DNA of 47,879 nt from Hyphomicrobiales bacterium (GTDB lineage: Bacteria > Pseudomonadota > Alphaproteobacteria > Rhizobiales > JAJFHC01), in contig JAJFHC010000009.1 of NCBI GenBank assembly GCA_021775835.1, forward strand, positions 1 to 47,879, given 5' to 3'. The position numbers and the translations under genes are program-made. Within the stretch, counting starts at the first letter, position 1, and every line of letters starts with the position of its first letter. Positions 9,212 to 17,100 of this stretch are shown piece by piece. A model generated the notes under the pieces. That model did no database searches. It was given only the letters and a program-made list of their open reading frames with translations, and had not been told where the DNA came from.

Positions 9212-9248
9212 TTTGTGTGATTTTGTGTATTTACCGACAAATTTTGTG
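9212..9248. promoter_or_regulatory. Phased TTTGTG repeats in the divergent promoter region
   Basis: TTTGTG occurs at 9212-9217, 9222-9227 and 9243-9248, so the spacings are 10 and 21 bp, about one and two helical turns. The region lies between the divergent proX-like operon (start 9092) and the DeoR regulator (start 9294). Repeats on one DNA face are what an oligomeric repressor such as a DeoR tetramer would contact. I propose these as operator elements; no experimental match is known to me. Confidence 0.45.
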
Positions 9249-9293
9249 GTTTTAGATCGCAAATGAGTTGTTTTTCGGTGTATAAGTGAGGCG

Positions 9294-10076
9294 ATGAGCA
9301 GTGAAATCACGGAAAACTATCGTCATTCGAAACGAAATGCGGACATACTCAGGCTGGTCCGGGAGCAGGGCACGTGCACCATTGCGTCGTTGGCCAGGCA
9401 GCTCAACGTGTCGACGGAATCGATCCGGCGCGATGTGAAACCTTTAACCGCCCATGGGGATTTGATCAAACTCCATGGTGCCGTTGCCCTGCCACATCAG
9501 ATCGGCGAGGCGCCGTTCGAGCGCCGCATGCGTGAGAATGCCGACTCCAAAAGGGCGATCGCCCGGCTCGCGGCGTCCTACATTGCCGATGGCGACAGTC
9601 TGATGCTCGATGCCGGCACGACCACCAGCATCCTCGCCCGCGAGTTACTCACGAAAAATAACCTGACGGTGATCACCAATTCATCCGACATCGCCAAGAC
9701 GCTGGCAACGGTGAACGCGAATACGGTCTATATGGCCGGTGGGCAACTACGCGGTGACAACGGCGCGGCGTTCGGGCCGTCAGCCATCGAGTTCATCCGC
9801 AATTTCCGGGTCAGGCGGTCGATTGTTTCAATCGGTGCGATCGATGCTCAAACCGGACCGATGGACTACGACCTTGGGGAAGCTGAGTTTGCCCGCGCCG
9901 TCCTTGCTCAGGGGGAGCACGCCGCAATCATCACCGATCAAACCAAGTTCGGCAAAATCGGTCTCGTCAAAGTTTGTGATTTCAGTGATTTCGACATGCT
10001 GATTACCGACCAAACACCGCCGGCAGACATCCTCGAGAATCTGATTGCCCAGGATGTGGATCTCGTGAAAACGTGA
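9294..10076 (+). CDS. DeoR-family transcriptional regulator, 260 aa
   Basis: The N-terminal HTH (about residues 17-70) has the DeoR signature in IASLARQLNVSTESIRRDV and LIKLHGAV. The C-terminal DeoRC effector domain (about 85-250) is recognisable from DAGTTTSILAREL, TVITNSSDIA, MAGGQLRGDNGAAFGP and IITDQTKFGK. Family members usually bind phosphorylated sugars or related metabolites and act as repressors. It is divergently transcribed from the betaine-type transport operon with a 201-bp shared control region, so it very likely controls that operon and itself. The link to a kinase-like gene in the operon is notable, since DeoR ligands are often phosphorylated compounds. The effector identity is unknown. 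Confidence 0.92.
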   Translation: MSSEITENYRHSKRNADILRLVREQGTCTIASLARQLNVSTESIRRDVKPLTAHGDLIKLHGAVALPHQIGEAPFERRMRENADSKRAIARLAASYIADGDSLMLDAGTTTSILARELLTKNNLTVITNSSDIAKTLATVNANTVYMAGGQLRGDNGAAFGPSAIEFIRNFRVRRSIVSIGAIDAQTGPMDYDLGEAEFARAVLAQGEHAAIITDQTKFGKIGLVKVCDFSDFDMLITDQTPPADILENLIAQDVDLVKT

Positions 10077-10094
10077 GCGATCCGTGGAGCTGCG

Positions 10095-12131
10095 TCAGTT
10101 GAGGCTCAGTTCGTCGCCGTAGCCGGTTCCCTTGTTCTGTTCGAATGCCTGATCCAGCACACGGTCGCGGCCATAGATATCATTACGGAAGTCGACCGAA
10201 CCATCTGCTTTGGCCCAGGCGGTGTAATATCCCAGATGGACCGGAACCTTCTGTTTCAGAAATACTTCCTGGCGTTGGCCACTTTCTATCGCCTGTTCGA
10301 CCTCGTGAGGTGCCCACCCTTCGTTGCCCAAGATCACCCTGGCAAATTCGACAGGAGAGGCAACCCGCACACAACCGTGGCTGTACGCCCGGACCTTGTT
10401 CTTGAACAGGCTGCGGGCCGGGGTGTCATGCATGTAAATGGCGTGCTTGTTCGGGAACAGGAACTTCACACGGCCCAAAGCATTGCTCGGTCCAGGCGGC
10501 TGACGAATGTCATAGGGCAGGGTTTCCTGCGTATAGCCTTCCCAGTTGACCGAAGACCAATCCGAAATCCGGCCTTTTGCGCCCAGGAGGTGATACCCTT
10601 GGCGTTCGAGGAAAAGCGGATCGACTTGCAGTTTGGGCAGCATTTCGTTGACAGCAATTGACCGCGGCACATTCCAGTTCGGATTGATCACGACCGACTC
10701 CATCTCATCGGAGAAAACCGCGGTCTGGAATCTCGGCTTGCCGACGATGACATCCGAGCGGAAGACAATGTCCTGTCCGTCGATCAGCCAGGTTTCAAAA
10801 AATGCCTGATTGACGAAGACATGTTTTACGGGCAACGCCTTTGGCAGCCAGCGAAGGCGCTCCATATTGAGCAGTACTTTCTTGACCTGTCCGGTGACGG
10901 ATTGTCCATTCAGAGCCTGCAACGTGTTGTTGCCGATGATGCCGTCGACCTTCAGGCCAGCCTGCTTCTGCAAGCCCCGGACAGCTTCGACAAGGGAGGG
11001 ATCGTAGTAGGAGGGATCTGAAACCGCTGCGACCGTGGTGGGTTCAGAAACCACTGTTACCGCGTCTGTCGCACTAACGAGTTCGCCTGTTACGCTGACC
11101 TTGAGATTTTCAGATGAACCCGTGTTGTTGGTAGGTTGTGACGATACAACTGTAGTCTCTTCACCTGCCAAAGTGCTCTGCGGATCTGTACTCTGTGTGT
11201 CGGTGGCTTCTTCGGTCTCGAGCCGTCCCAGACTTCTCAACCGGGCGCGCACAAGACCGAGCCTTGAATCCGTATCTCCGGGGCGGATCGCGGGGCCGGG
11301 TTCGATATCGATCGTGGCCCGGCTTTGCTCCAGCTTTCTAAACTCCGCCAGTTTTTTCTTTAACAAACCGTACTGCGGGATCGTCGACTGCAAGGATGTC
11401 AGATAAACGTCCGGGCGAACCGATCTGGCCAGCGCCGCCACAGCGTCGCCCGGTTTCACTTCGATGACGTCAAGAGTGTGAATTTCACTGATCCTGAAGG
11501 GGTCCACGGCACCGGCGCTGATGTCGTGGGCATAGGCCAAAGCTGCAACCGTGAGTTCAAGCTCGAGTTTGCCCAGAAGACTTGGCGACGATTTCAGTTC
11601 GTCGGCGTCATCGGAAAAACTCAAAAGGGACTGGGGCAGGTAGTTGCTTTTGTTCAAGCCATCCTCGTCGGCCGTCGCCAGGGTCTCCAGCAAACGCCGT
11701 GCCCGTTTGCTCAGGCCATAATCGCCAACCCAGATGGGTTCGAACCCGCGTTTTCCGTAGGTGTCGAGGATCGCCTTGCGATGGGATTGCCTGACTCTGA
11801 CGGCGTCGTCACTGCGCGTGCTTAACCGTGCGTGGATTACCGACGGCAATCTTTTTGATCCGTCAGGTGCCTTAAGGCCGCGTCTCGACCACAAAACGAC
11901 CTTGGGTTCTGGCGGCAGGGCGTTTGCACGAACCGTACTGCCCGAAACGTCCTCGACAACAATCTCTTCGGCGCGCTGGCGTTTGAAGTTGCCAAACACG
12001 CCGGAAACTGTCGGTGAATTGATGCCGAACAATGTGGTAGATGTCGGCCGGTCTGCGGATGCGGGAGCGGCAACGAGCAAGACACCTGCTGTCAGACACA
12101 GCGCAAATACAGAAGCGGATCGACGAAACAT
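10095..12131 (-). CDS. L,D-transpeptidase (YcbB/LdtD-like), 678 aa
   Basis: This is a periplasmic cell-wall enzyme that makes 3-3 peptidoglycan cross-links or attaches proteins. The order is a signal peptide or N-terminal anchor (MFRRSASVFALCLTAGVLLVAAP ending ASA, shown split here), a long linker, a peptidoglycan-binding domain around DPSLVEAVRGLQKQAGLKV and DGIIGNNTLQALNG, then a YkuD catalytic domain. The catalytic motif YSHGCVRV has Cys587, with the upstream His in YMHDTPAR. I chose ATG 12131 because AGAAGGA sits 8 nt upstream; the frame also opens at 12161. A Thr/Ser-rich insert between about residues 310 and 370 (TQSTDPQSTLAGEETTVV) looks like a flexible linker. It is convergent with the DeoR gene, 18 bp apart, and is probably unrelated to it in function. 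Confidence 0.93.
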   Translation of the reverse strand: MFRRSASVFALCLTAGVLLVAAPASADRPTSTTLFGINSPTVSGVFGNFKRQRAEEIVVEDVSGSTVRANALPPEPKVVLWSRRGLKAPDGSKRLPSVIHARLSTRSDDAVRVRQSHRKAILDTYGKRGFEPIWVGDYGLSKRARRLLETLATADEDGLNKSNYLPQSLLSFSDDADELKSSPSLLGKLELELTVAALAYAHDISAGAVDPFRISEIHTLDVIEVKPGDAVAALARSVRPDVYLTSLQSTIPQYGLLKKKLAEFRKLEQSRATIDIEPGPAIRPGDTDSRLGLVRARLRSLGRLETEEATDTQSTDPQSTLAGEETTVVSSQPTNNTGSSENLKVSVTGELVSATDAVTVVSEPTTVAAVSDPSYYDPSLVEAVRGLQKQAGLKVDGIIGNNTLQALNGQSVTGQVKKVLLNMERLRWLPKALPVKHVFVNQAFFETWLIDGQDIVFRSDVIVGKPRFQTAVFSDEMESVVINPNWNVPRSIAVNEMLPKLQVDPLFLERQGYHLLGAKGRISDWSSVNWEGYTQETLPYDIRQPPGPSNALGRVKFLFPNKHAIYMHDTPARSLFKNKVRAYSHGCVRVASPVEFARVILGNEGWAPHEVEQAIESGQRQEVFLKQKVPVHLGYYTAWAKADGSVDFRNDIYGRDRVLDQAFEQNKGTGYGDELSLN

Positions 12132-12159
12132 AAATAGTATCCTTCTGAAATATGCCAGC

Positions 12160-12188
12160 AATCTATTGATTTATGGTGATTTGGACAA
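12160..12188 (-). promoter_or_regulatory. Possible sigma70-type promoter for the L,D-transpeptidase
   Basis: On the minus strand TTGTCC (12188-12183) and TAGATT (12165-12160) are separated by 17 bp, each matching the consensus at four of six positions. They lie about 30 bp before start codon 12131. This is a weak match in AT-rich DNA, so chance is possible. Confidence 0.3.
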
Positions 12189-12318
12189 CCATCACCGTGC
12201 AAGTTCACCAAACTGTGTTGCTGTACAATGTCTTACCCAAGCTCCAATCCGCGGCAATCGGCTGCATTTCGGGCCGAAGGGGAATAGACATCCAAAACCA
12301 TTTCGAATCAATTGGGCA

Positions 12319-12342
12319 ATTGTGTGGTGTTTGGGACACAAT
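12319..12342. promoter_or_regulatory. Inverted repeat upstream of the Rieske oxygenase gene
   Basis: ATTGTGT (12319-12325) and ACACAAT (12336-12342) are perfect inverted copies with a 10-bp spacer, so the half-site centres are 17 bp apart. It lies 117 bp before the Rieske gene. The GntR regulator encoded in the same gene block is a candidate ligand. Function is inferred from symmetry only. Confidence 0.35.
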
Positions 12343-12411
12343 GTCAGACGACAATTGGGTTTTGATGAAAGGTTACAGTAGCATCTGAATTTTTGTATTT
12401 GTTTTGACAAC

Positions 12412-12419
12412 TTGTACAA
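12412..12419. promoter_or_regulatory. TTGTACAA palindrome, GntR/FCD-type operator candidate
   Basis: The 8-bp palindrome TTGTACAA sits 40 bp before the start of the Rieske oxygenase and just after a TTGACA hexamer (12404-12409). FCD-type GntR regulators commonly bind TNGTNNNACNA-like sites, and one is encoded at 16172-17065 in this block. The TTGACA lacks a convincing -10 at 17 bp. Confidence 0.35.
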
Positions 12420-12458
12420 AATTGCAGAAACTGAAACTTCCAGGCCACGACGCGGGCC

Positions 12459-13634
12459 TTGAATGACGTGGAATTCATGACATTGGATATTGCCAAGATC
12501 TTCCGTAACGGCCACACGCATGTGCAGAACGGGCAGCCGCTTCCAGCTGAATCCTACACGGATGAACGGATCGGCGAACAGGAAGTCCATGCGATCTTTG
12601 CAGCCAGTTGGTGTTGTGTCGGGGTAACCGACGAAGTTCCGGAACCCGGCGATGTAAAGACGGTTACCCTCGGTGGGGCGGCCCTTCTCGTTGCCCGATC
12701 CGACGACGGGACGGTTCATGTTCACCACAACTATTGCCGACACCGTGGCATGCGCCTTGCCGACGGGCGGTGCTCAGGCGTCAAGCGGTTGGTTTGCCCT
12801 TATCATGGCTGGACCTACGGGCTGGATGGGCAACTGCTGCGCACGCCGCATGTTGGAGGTGTAGGCAAGCATGATCCAAGCGTTGTGAGTGGTCCACAAC
12901 CGAAAGGCCTGAAGCCGGTCCGCACTGCAATCTGGAACCATCTGATTTTTGTAAACGTCACCGGCGAGGCGGAACCGTTCGATGCCTTCATCGCGCCCCT
13001 GGAACACCAGTGGGCTGACTACGACCTTTCTCAGATCCACCTGGCTTTCCAAGACAGCATCGTTGCCAACTGCAACTGGAAACTGGCGGTCGAGAACTTT
13101 GTGGATGTCTATCACTTGCCATTCGTTCATCCAGGGCTCAACGCCTACAGCGACTTCGGCGATCACTACTATATCCAAGAACCGTGGTTGTTTGGCGAAG
13201 GGAACGCGGACGTCTGTCCCGACGATTCAGCGGTTGGCAAATTTGCTGATTTTCGGGGACTTCCGGACGAACGCCGAACGACACTGGAGGCCTTGTGCCT
13301 ATTTCCAAATTTGCTGGTTACAGTCACTCGCGATCATTTGCGGGTCATCTTGGTCGAGCCCGACGGAATGCATTCGTGCCAAGAGAGAGTCTTCATATTC
13401 GTGAACGGTCGTGATGCAGCCACTTCGGAAAATCTCGATGATGCCCGCGTCCAACTTATGCGCCGGTTTACAGCCTTCAACGACGAAGACCTCGACATTG
13501 CCGCAAAACTGCAAATGTCGATGCAGTCGGAATTCAGTGAAGGATGCTTTTCTCCGGCCTTTGATAACGCGGTTCGACTGTTTCAGGTGGCCTACATGGA
13601 GCGCATGTCACGGGCCCTTGGATCGGAAACCTAG
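12459..13634 (+). CDS. Rieske-type ring-hydroxylating/amine oxygenase alpha subunit, 391 aa
   Basis: This is a Rieske non-haem iron oxygenase. The [2Fe-2S] ligands are in NYCRHRG (Cys93, His95) and CPYHGW (Cys113, His116). The mononuclear iron site is in ENFVDVYHLPFVHPG, with Asp216, His219 and His224. The C-terminal pattern DLDIAAKLQMSMQSEFSEG resembles the choline monooxygenase/carnitine oxygenase/glycine betaine demethylase branch more than aromatic dioxygenases. The following GMC oxidoreductase and EutA-like gene support a quaternary-amine or betaine-like substrate, but that is inference. No ferredoxin or reductase partner is adjacent, so electrons must come from elsewhere. ATG 12477 is an alternative start; neither has a strong Shine-Dalgarno. 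Confidence 0.88.
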   Translation: MNDVEFMTLDIAKIFRNGHTHVQNGQPLPAESYTDERIGEQEVHAIFAASWCCVGVTDEVPEPGDVKTVTLGGAALLVARSDDGTVHVHHNYCRHRGMRLADGRCSGVKRLVCPYHGWTYGLDGQLLRTPHVGGVGKHDPSVVSGPQPKGLKPVRTAIWNHLIFVNVTGEAEPFDAFIAPLEHQWADYDLSQIHLAFQDSIVANCNWKLAVENFVDVYHLPFVHPGLNAYSDFGDHYYIQEPWLFGEGNADVCPDDSAVGKFADFRGLPDERRTTLEALCLFPNLLVTVTRDHLRVILVEPDGMHSCQERVFIFVNGRDAATSENLDDARVQLMRRFTAFNDEDLDIAAKLQMSMQSEFSEGCFSPAFDNAVRLFQVAYMERMSRALGSET

Positions 13635-13651
13635 AATGCAGCCGAGGCTTC

Positions 13652-15334
13652 ATGCTCAACGGATATGACTACATCATAGTCGGTGCCGGTTCAGCCGGGT
13701 GCGTGCTTGCCAACCGGTTGAGCGAGAGTGGCGACGCGACTGTACTCCTGATCGAGGCCGGGCCGAAGGATGGCAGCTGGCAATTGTCGATGCCGGCCGC
13801 CCTTGCCTTTCCCTTGAGGAGCGAGCGGTTCAACTGGGGCTACACCACCGAACCCCAGGAACATCTCAACGACCGCCGCCTCTACTGGCCTCGCGGCCGG
13901 GTGCTTGGAGGGTCCTCATCGATAAATGGAATGGTCTGGATCCGCGGTCATCCCTGGGACTTTGACAACTGGTATGCGCAGGGCATGGACGGGTGGGCGT
14001 ACTGCCAGGTGCTGCCCTACTTCAAGCGGCTGGAGAAATGGTCGGAAGGCTCAGACGCCTATCGCGGTAGCGATGGGCTTGTGGGTGTGCTCCGCGGCAA
14101 TTACCCAAATCCGTTGTTCGATGCCTATGTCGAAGCCGGACGGCAGGCCGGGTATCCCGTATCACCCGATTTCAATGGGCGCCAGTTCGAAGGCTACGGC
14201 CGATTTGACATGAATATATGGAAGGGGCGGCGGCAAAGTTCTTCCAAAACCTACCTTGAACCGGCCATGGCGAGACCGAACCTGACGGTGATGACGGAGA
14301 TCCTCGTCTCCAAGGTGCTGATCAGTAACGGCCAAGCAACCGGTGTTCTGTGTCGCCGCGGCAAAAACGAGATAACGATCGAAGCCGCCCAAGAGGTCCT
14401 GTTGTGCGGCGGAGCCATCAACTCTCCACAAGTGCTGATGTTGTCCGGGGTCGGTGACGCGCAAGAGCTGCGCAAACACACGATTGACGTTGTCGCAGAC
14501 CTGCCGGGCGTCGGCCAGAATCTTCAGGATCACCTGAATACGTCGGTCAAGTACGGTTGCCGCCAGCCGGTCTCGCTTTATGGCGCTGACCGGTTTCCCA
14601 AGAATGTTCTGATTGGTCTGCAATATTTCCTGTTCAAGACCGGTGCAGGGGCAACCATGCACACGGAAGCCGGGTGTTTCATCAAGGCCATGCCGGATTC
14701 TGATATTCCCGATATCCAGCATCATTTCATTCCGATCCTGGTTTATGACAACGGTCGCAAACCGGCCGACCAGCACGGGTTCCAGTGTCACGTCTGTCCG
14801 GTGCGGCCCGAGAGCCGGGGTACGGTCACCCTGAGATCGGGGAATCCAGTGGATTCGCCTGTCATTCAACCCAACTGCATGTCGACGGACCGCGATCTGG
14901 CGATGATGATTGAATGCATCAAGGTCACCAGGGACGGCCTTCGGCAACCGGCCATGGAACCGTTCCTTGGCCCTGAGCTTTTCCCCGGTCCCGACGTCAA
15001 GAGCGATGTCGAGATTCTCGACTATGTCCGGGAGTCAGCCGTGACGTGTTACCATCCGTCGGGGACCTGCAAGATGGGCAATGACGAATTGGCGGTTGTC
15101 GATGAAACGCTCAAGGTCCACGGCGTCGACAACCTTCGTGTCATCGATGCGTCGATCATGCCGGAACTCGTCAGCGGAAACACGAATGCAGCGATCATGA
15201 TGATGGCTGAATTGTCGGCAGATCGCTTGCTGGGCCGGACACCTGAGACGCCGATTGATGTCGAGATCGATGGTTATCAGCCGATCAGGACCGAGGCGCT
15301 TCGGGAAACCAAAGGACTGGAGGCCGTGTCATGA
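13652..15334 (+). CDS. GMC-family FAD oxidoreductase (choline dehydrogenase-like), 560 aa
   Basis: This is a flavoprotein alcohol dehydrogenase or oxidase of the glucose-methanol-choline family, full length for the family. FAD motif: YIIVGAGSAGCVLANRL near the N-terminus. GMC signature 1 is RGRVLGGSSSINGM, and signature 2 is GAINSPQVLMLSGVG. The active-site His is in CYHPSGTCKMG, with the partner Asn in SGNTNAAIMM. It starts 17 bp after the Rieske stop with GAGG before ATG, and its stop overlaps the next ATG (ATGA). In family terms it would oxidise an alcohol to an aldehyde. Paired with an oxygenase that can create a hydroxylated intermediate, it probably performs the next step. BetA itself is not proven. 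Confidence 0.9.
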   Translation: MLNGYDYIIVGAGSAGCVLANRLSESGDATVLLIEAGPKDGSWQLSMPAALAFPLRSERFNWGYTTEPQEHLNDRRLYWPRGRVLGGSSSINGMVWIRGHPWDFDNWYAQGMDGWAYCQVLPYFKRLEKWSEGSDAYRGSDGLVGVLRGNYPNPLFDAYVEAGRQAGYPVSPDFNGRQFEGYGRFDMNIWKGRRQSSSKTYLEPAMARPNLTVMTEILVSKVLISNGQATGVLCRRGKNEITIEAAQEVLLCGGAINSPQVLMLSGVGDAQELRKHTIDVVADLPGVGQNLQDHLNTSVKYGCRQPVSLYGADRFPKNVLIGLQYFLFKTGAGATMHTEAGCFIKAMPDSDIPDIQHHFIPILVYDNGRKPADQHGFQCHVCPVRPESRGTVTLRSGNPVDSPVIQPNCMSTDRDLAMMIECIKVTRDGLRQPAMEPFLGPELFPGPDVKSDVEILDYVRESAVTCYHPSGTCKMGNDELAVVDETLKVHGVDNLRVIDASIMPELVSGNTNAAIMMMAELSADRLLGRTPETPIDVEIDGYQPIRTEALRETKGLEAVS

Positions 15335-16146
15335 CATCGAGCAGAGAAACACCCTTGCCGTCCGAATTCACGCAGCCGGCACCGCCCGGATGGCGGGAGA
15401 TGGATGTGGTTTACCCTGGCCGTGCACCGGTCAGGATTGGATTGATCGCCTTGGCCAATGACTGTGCGATCGAAACCGACCTGCACGATTTCCTGCCCTC
15501 CGACGATCTCCAGATTCACTGCAACCGGGTGTACAGCCCCCAGTATTCCAACCTGGAATCGCTGCACGCGGTGGGCGGTGACGTTACCGAGGCGGTGGCC
15601 GGTCTGATGCCCGACAGCCCGCTTGATGTGGTGGCGTTCGGCTGCACGTCCGCGACCATGGCGCTGGGGCGGGATGCGATTGAGGCAGCCGTGCTGCGTG
15701 CCCGTCCGGATGTGCAGGTCGTGGAACCGATCTCGGCTGCCCTGGCTGGTCTGGAACTGCTTGGATGCCAGCGCATTGCCTTGCTGACACCCTATATCGG
15801 CGAGGTCAATGTGATGGTCGAAGACTACATTTCCGGGCGCGGGTTTGAGGTGGTCCAGAAGGGTTTCTTTGCTGTCGTTGACGATGACGAGCGGTCTCGA
15901 ATTCTTAGTGACGCCATCGTGTCTGCTGGGCTGGATCTGGCTCAGAGTCCGGCGGTCGACGGGCTCTTCATATCCTGCACGGCGTTGCGTACAGCCGGTG
16001 CGGTCGAGTCGCTTGAGCGGAAACTGGGCAAACCGGTTGTTACCAGTAATCAGGCTCTCGCCTGGGATGCTTTGCGCAAGGCCGGAGACACACGGACCGT
16101 GGAGGCGCGTGGTCGGTTACTGCGCGAGGAAGGCCAGCGCCTGTGA
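15331..16146 (+). CDS. EutA-like Asp/Glu racemase/maleate isomerase-fold enzyme, 271 aa
   Basis: This is a two-cysteine enzyme of the Asp/Glu racemase, arylmalonate decarboxylase and maleate isomerase superfamily. The two catalytic Cys regions are FGCTSATMALG and ISCTALRTAG. The C-terminal LGKPVVTSNQALAWDALR closely resembles what I recall of EutA, a protein of ectoine-utilisation clusters whose exact reaction is not settled. The start overlaps the GMC stop by 4 nt (ATGA), so translation is coupled. No EutB or EutC homologue is nearby, so it may act on a related but different substrate. The assignment to the EutA subgroup is by sequence memory, not by a search. Confidence 0.82.
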   Translation: MTSSRETPLPSEFTQPAPPGWREMDVVYPGRAPVRIGLIALANDCAIETDLHDFLPSDDLQIHCNRVYSPQYSNLESLHAVGGDVTEAVAGLMPDSPLDVVAFGCTSATMALGRDAIEAAVLRARPDVQVVEPISAALAGLELLGCQRIALLTPYIGEVNVMVEDYISGRGFEVVQKGFFAVVDDDERSRILSDAIVSAGLDLAQSPAVDGLFISCTALRTAGAVESLERKLGKPVVTSNQALAWDALRKAGDTRTVEARGRLLREEGQRL

Positions 16147-16171
16147 CGTCAGTTTGTTCGAGGATGGGTCA

Positions 16172-17065
16172 ATGACGACGGCTGAAGACAAACGTGCCGT
16201 CCGCCGGGTACAGCTCGCTCAGAAGGTATTGCAGACTGCTCAGCGGGCCGGGTGGGAAAAGGGTTATCACCTGACAGAAGCGCGCCTGAGTGAAATGCTG
16301 GGGGTTTCCCGATCGCCGGCACGAGCAGCTCTCGAGTTACTCCAGCAATGGGGAGCGGTAACAAAGAAGCCGAACCACGGTTTCTATCTGGAGCGGAACG
16401 CCAACCAGTTGACGGACATCGATCCCGACCTGCCACTGACCCAGGACGAGAACCTCTACATTGCCCTGATCAATGCGCGTCTCGACGGTTCGATCGGAAA
16501 TTCGATCACGCAGGCAGAAGTCATGACCCGGTTCGGCAGCCCGCGCAGCGTCGTGGACCGGGCATTCTCAACGATGGTGGAAGACGGTCTGCTGCAACAA
16601 AATGCCGGCCGTGGCTGGCAGTTCTTGCCAACGTTTGACAGTTCGCGTTCCTGGCGTGACGGCTACCAGCTTCGCTTGCTGCTCGAGCCTGGCGGTATCC
16701 TTCTGGAACAGTTTTGCGTCGACGCGCTCAAACTTGCAGAGATCCGCAGCGTCCATGAGGGCCTGCTGGAACATCTGGCACAGGGGCACAGGCCCGCCAG
16801 CTGGATCTGCGATCTCGATGCAGATTTTCACGAGCTGATTGCCTCGTTCACCAACAATGCCTTTTTCGTTCAGGCTGTTCAGAACCAGAACCGGTTGCGC
16901 CGTCTGTTCGAATTGCGAGGGTATGAAAACCGGATGCGGATCACGCAATGGTGCCATGAACATCTGGTGGTCATCGGATGCCTTGAAGAGGGCGACAAGG
17001 AAGCAGCATCCCGGGCCATGCGGTCGCACCTGATTAACGCGACCGCTTCTGCATCGGATGTATGA
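16172..17065 (+). CDS. GntR-family regulator with FCD domain and two winged-helix segments, 297 aa
   Basis: The first winged helix (about residues 13-75) is in LTEARLSEMLGVSRSPARAA and the wing KKPNHGFYLER. A second winged-helix-like segment (about 105-150) reads SITQAEVMTRFGSPRSVVDR. A C-terminal all-helical FCD domain follows (RLLLEPGGILLEQF, DADFHELIASFTNN, and His in WCHEHLVVIGCL), which in the family binds carboxylates via a metal. Most GntR/FCD proteins have one HTH and are 220-250 aa, so the extra segment is unusual. ATG 16172 has GAGG about 8 nt upstream. It lies inside the block it probably controls, 26 bp after the EutA-like gene. Confidence 0.88.
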   Translation: MTTAEDKRAVRRVQLAQKVLQTAQRAGWEKGYHLTEARLSEMLGVSRSPARAALELLQQWGAVTKKPNHGFYLERNANQLTDIDPDLPLTQDENLYIALINARLDGSIGNSITQAEVMTRFGSPRSVVDRAFSTMVEDGLLQQNAGRGWQFLPTFDSSRSWRDGYQLRLLLEPGGILLEQFCVDALKLAEIRSVHEGLLEHLAQGHRPASWICDLDADFHELIASFTNNAFFVQAVQNQNRLRRLFELRGYENRMRITQWCHEHLVVIGCLEEGDKEAASRAMRSHLINATASASDV

Positions 17066-17100
17066 GTTGATTATCATGAGATTTTTTATGCGGAGGACGA

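Larger units (their letters stand above)
12132..12458. other. 327-bp AT-rich intergenic region between divergent genes
   Basis: No gene is visible here. The base composition is clearly richer in A+T than the flanks. It holds the likely minus-strand promoter of the L,D-transpeptidase (12160-12188), a 7-bp inverted repeat at 12319-12342 and a TTGTACAA palindrome at 12412-12419 ahead of the Rieske oxygenase gene. No terminator or RNA gene is apparent. Confidence 0.6.

Noticed and set aside
12404..12432. Promoter for the Rieske gene from TTGACA at 12404
   Set aside because: No acceptable -10 hexamer is found at 16-18 bp. The hexamer may be chance in AT-rich DNA.
14162..14947. Long open frame on the minus strand inside the GMC oxidoreductase gene
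   Set aside because: It is fully antisense to a gene with clear GMC motifs, and its own product has no recognisable motif. It is typical of GC-rich codon bias.
15845..16171. Upstream extension of the GntR regulator frame
   Set aside because: It overlaps the EutA-like gene in another frame and lacks motifs. ATG 16172 has a good ribosome binding site.
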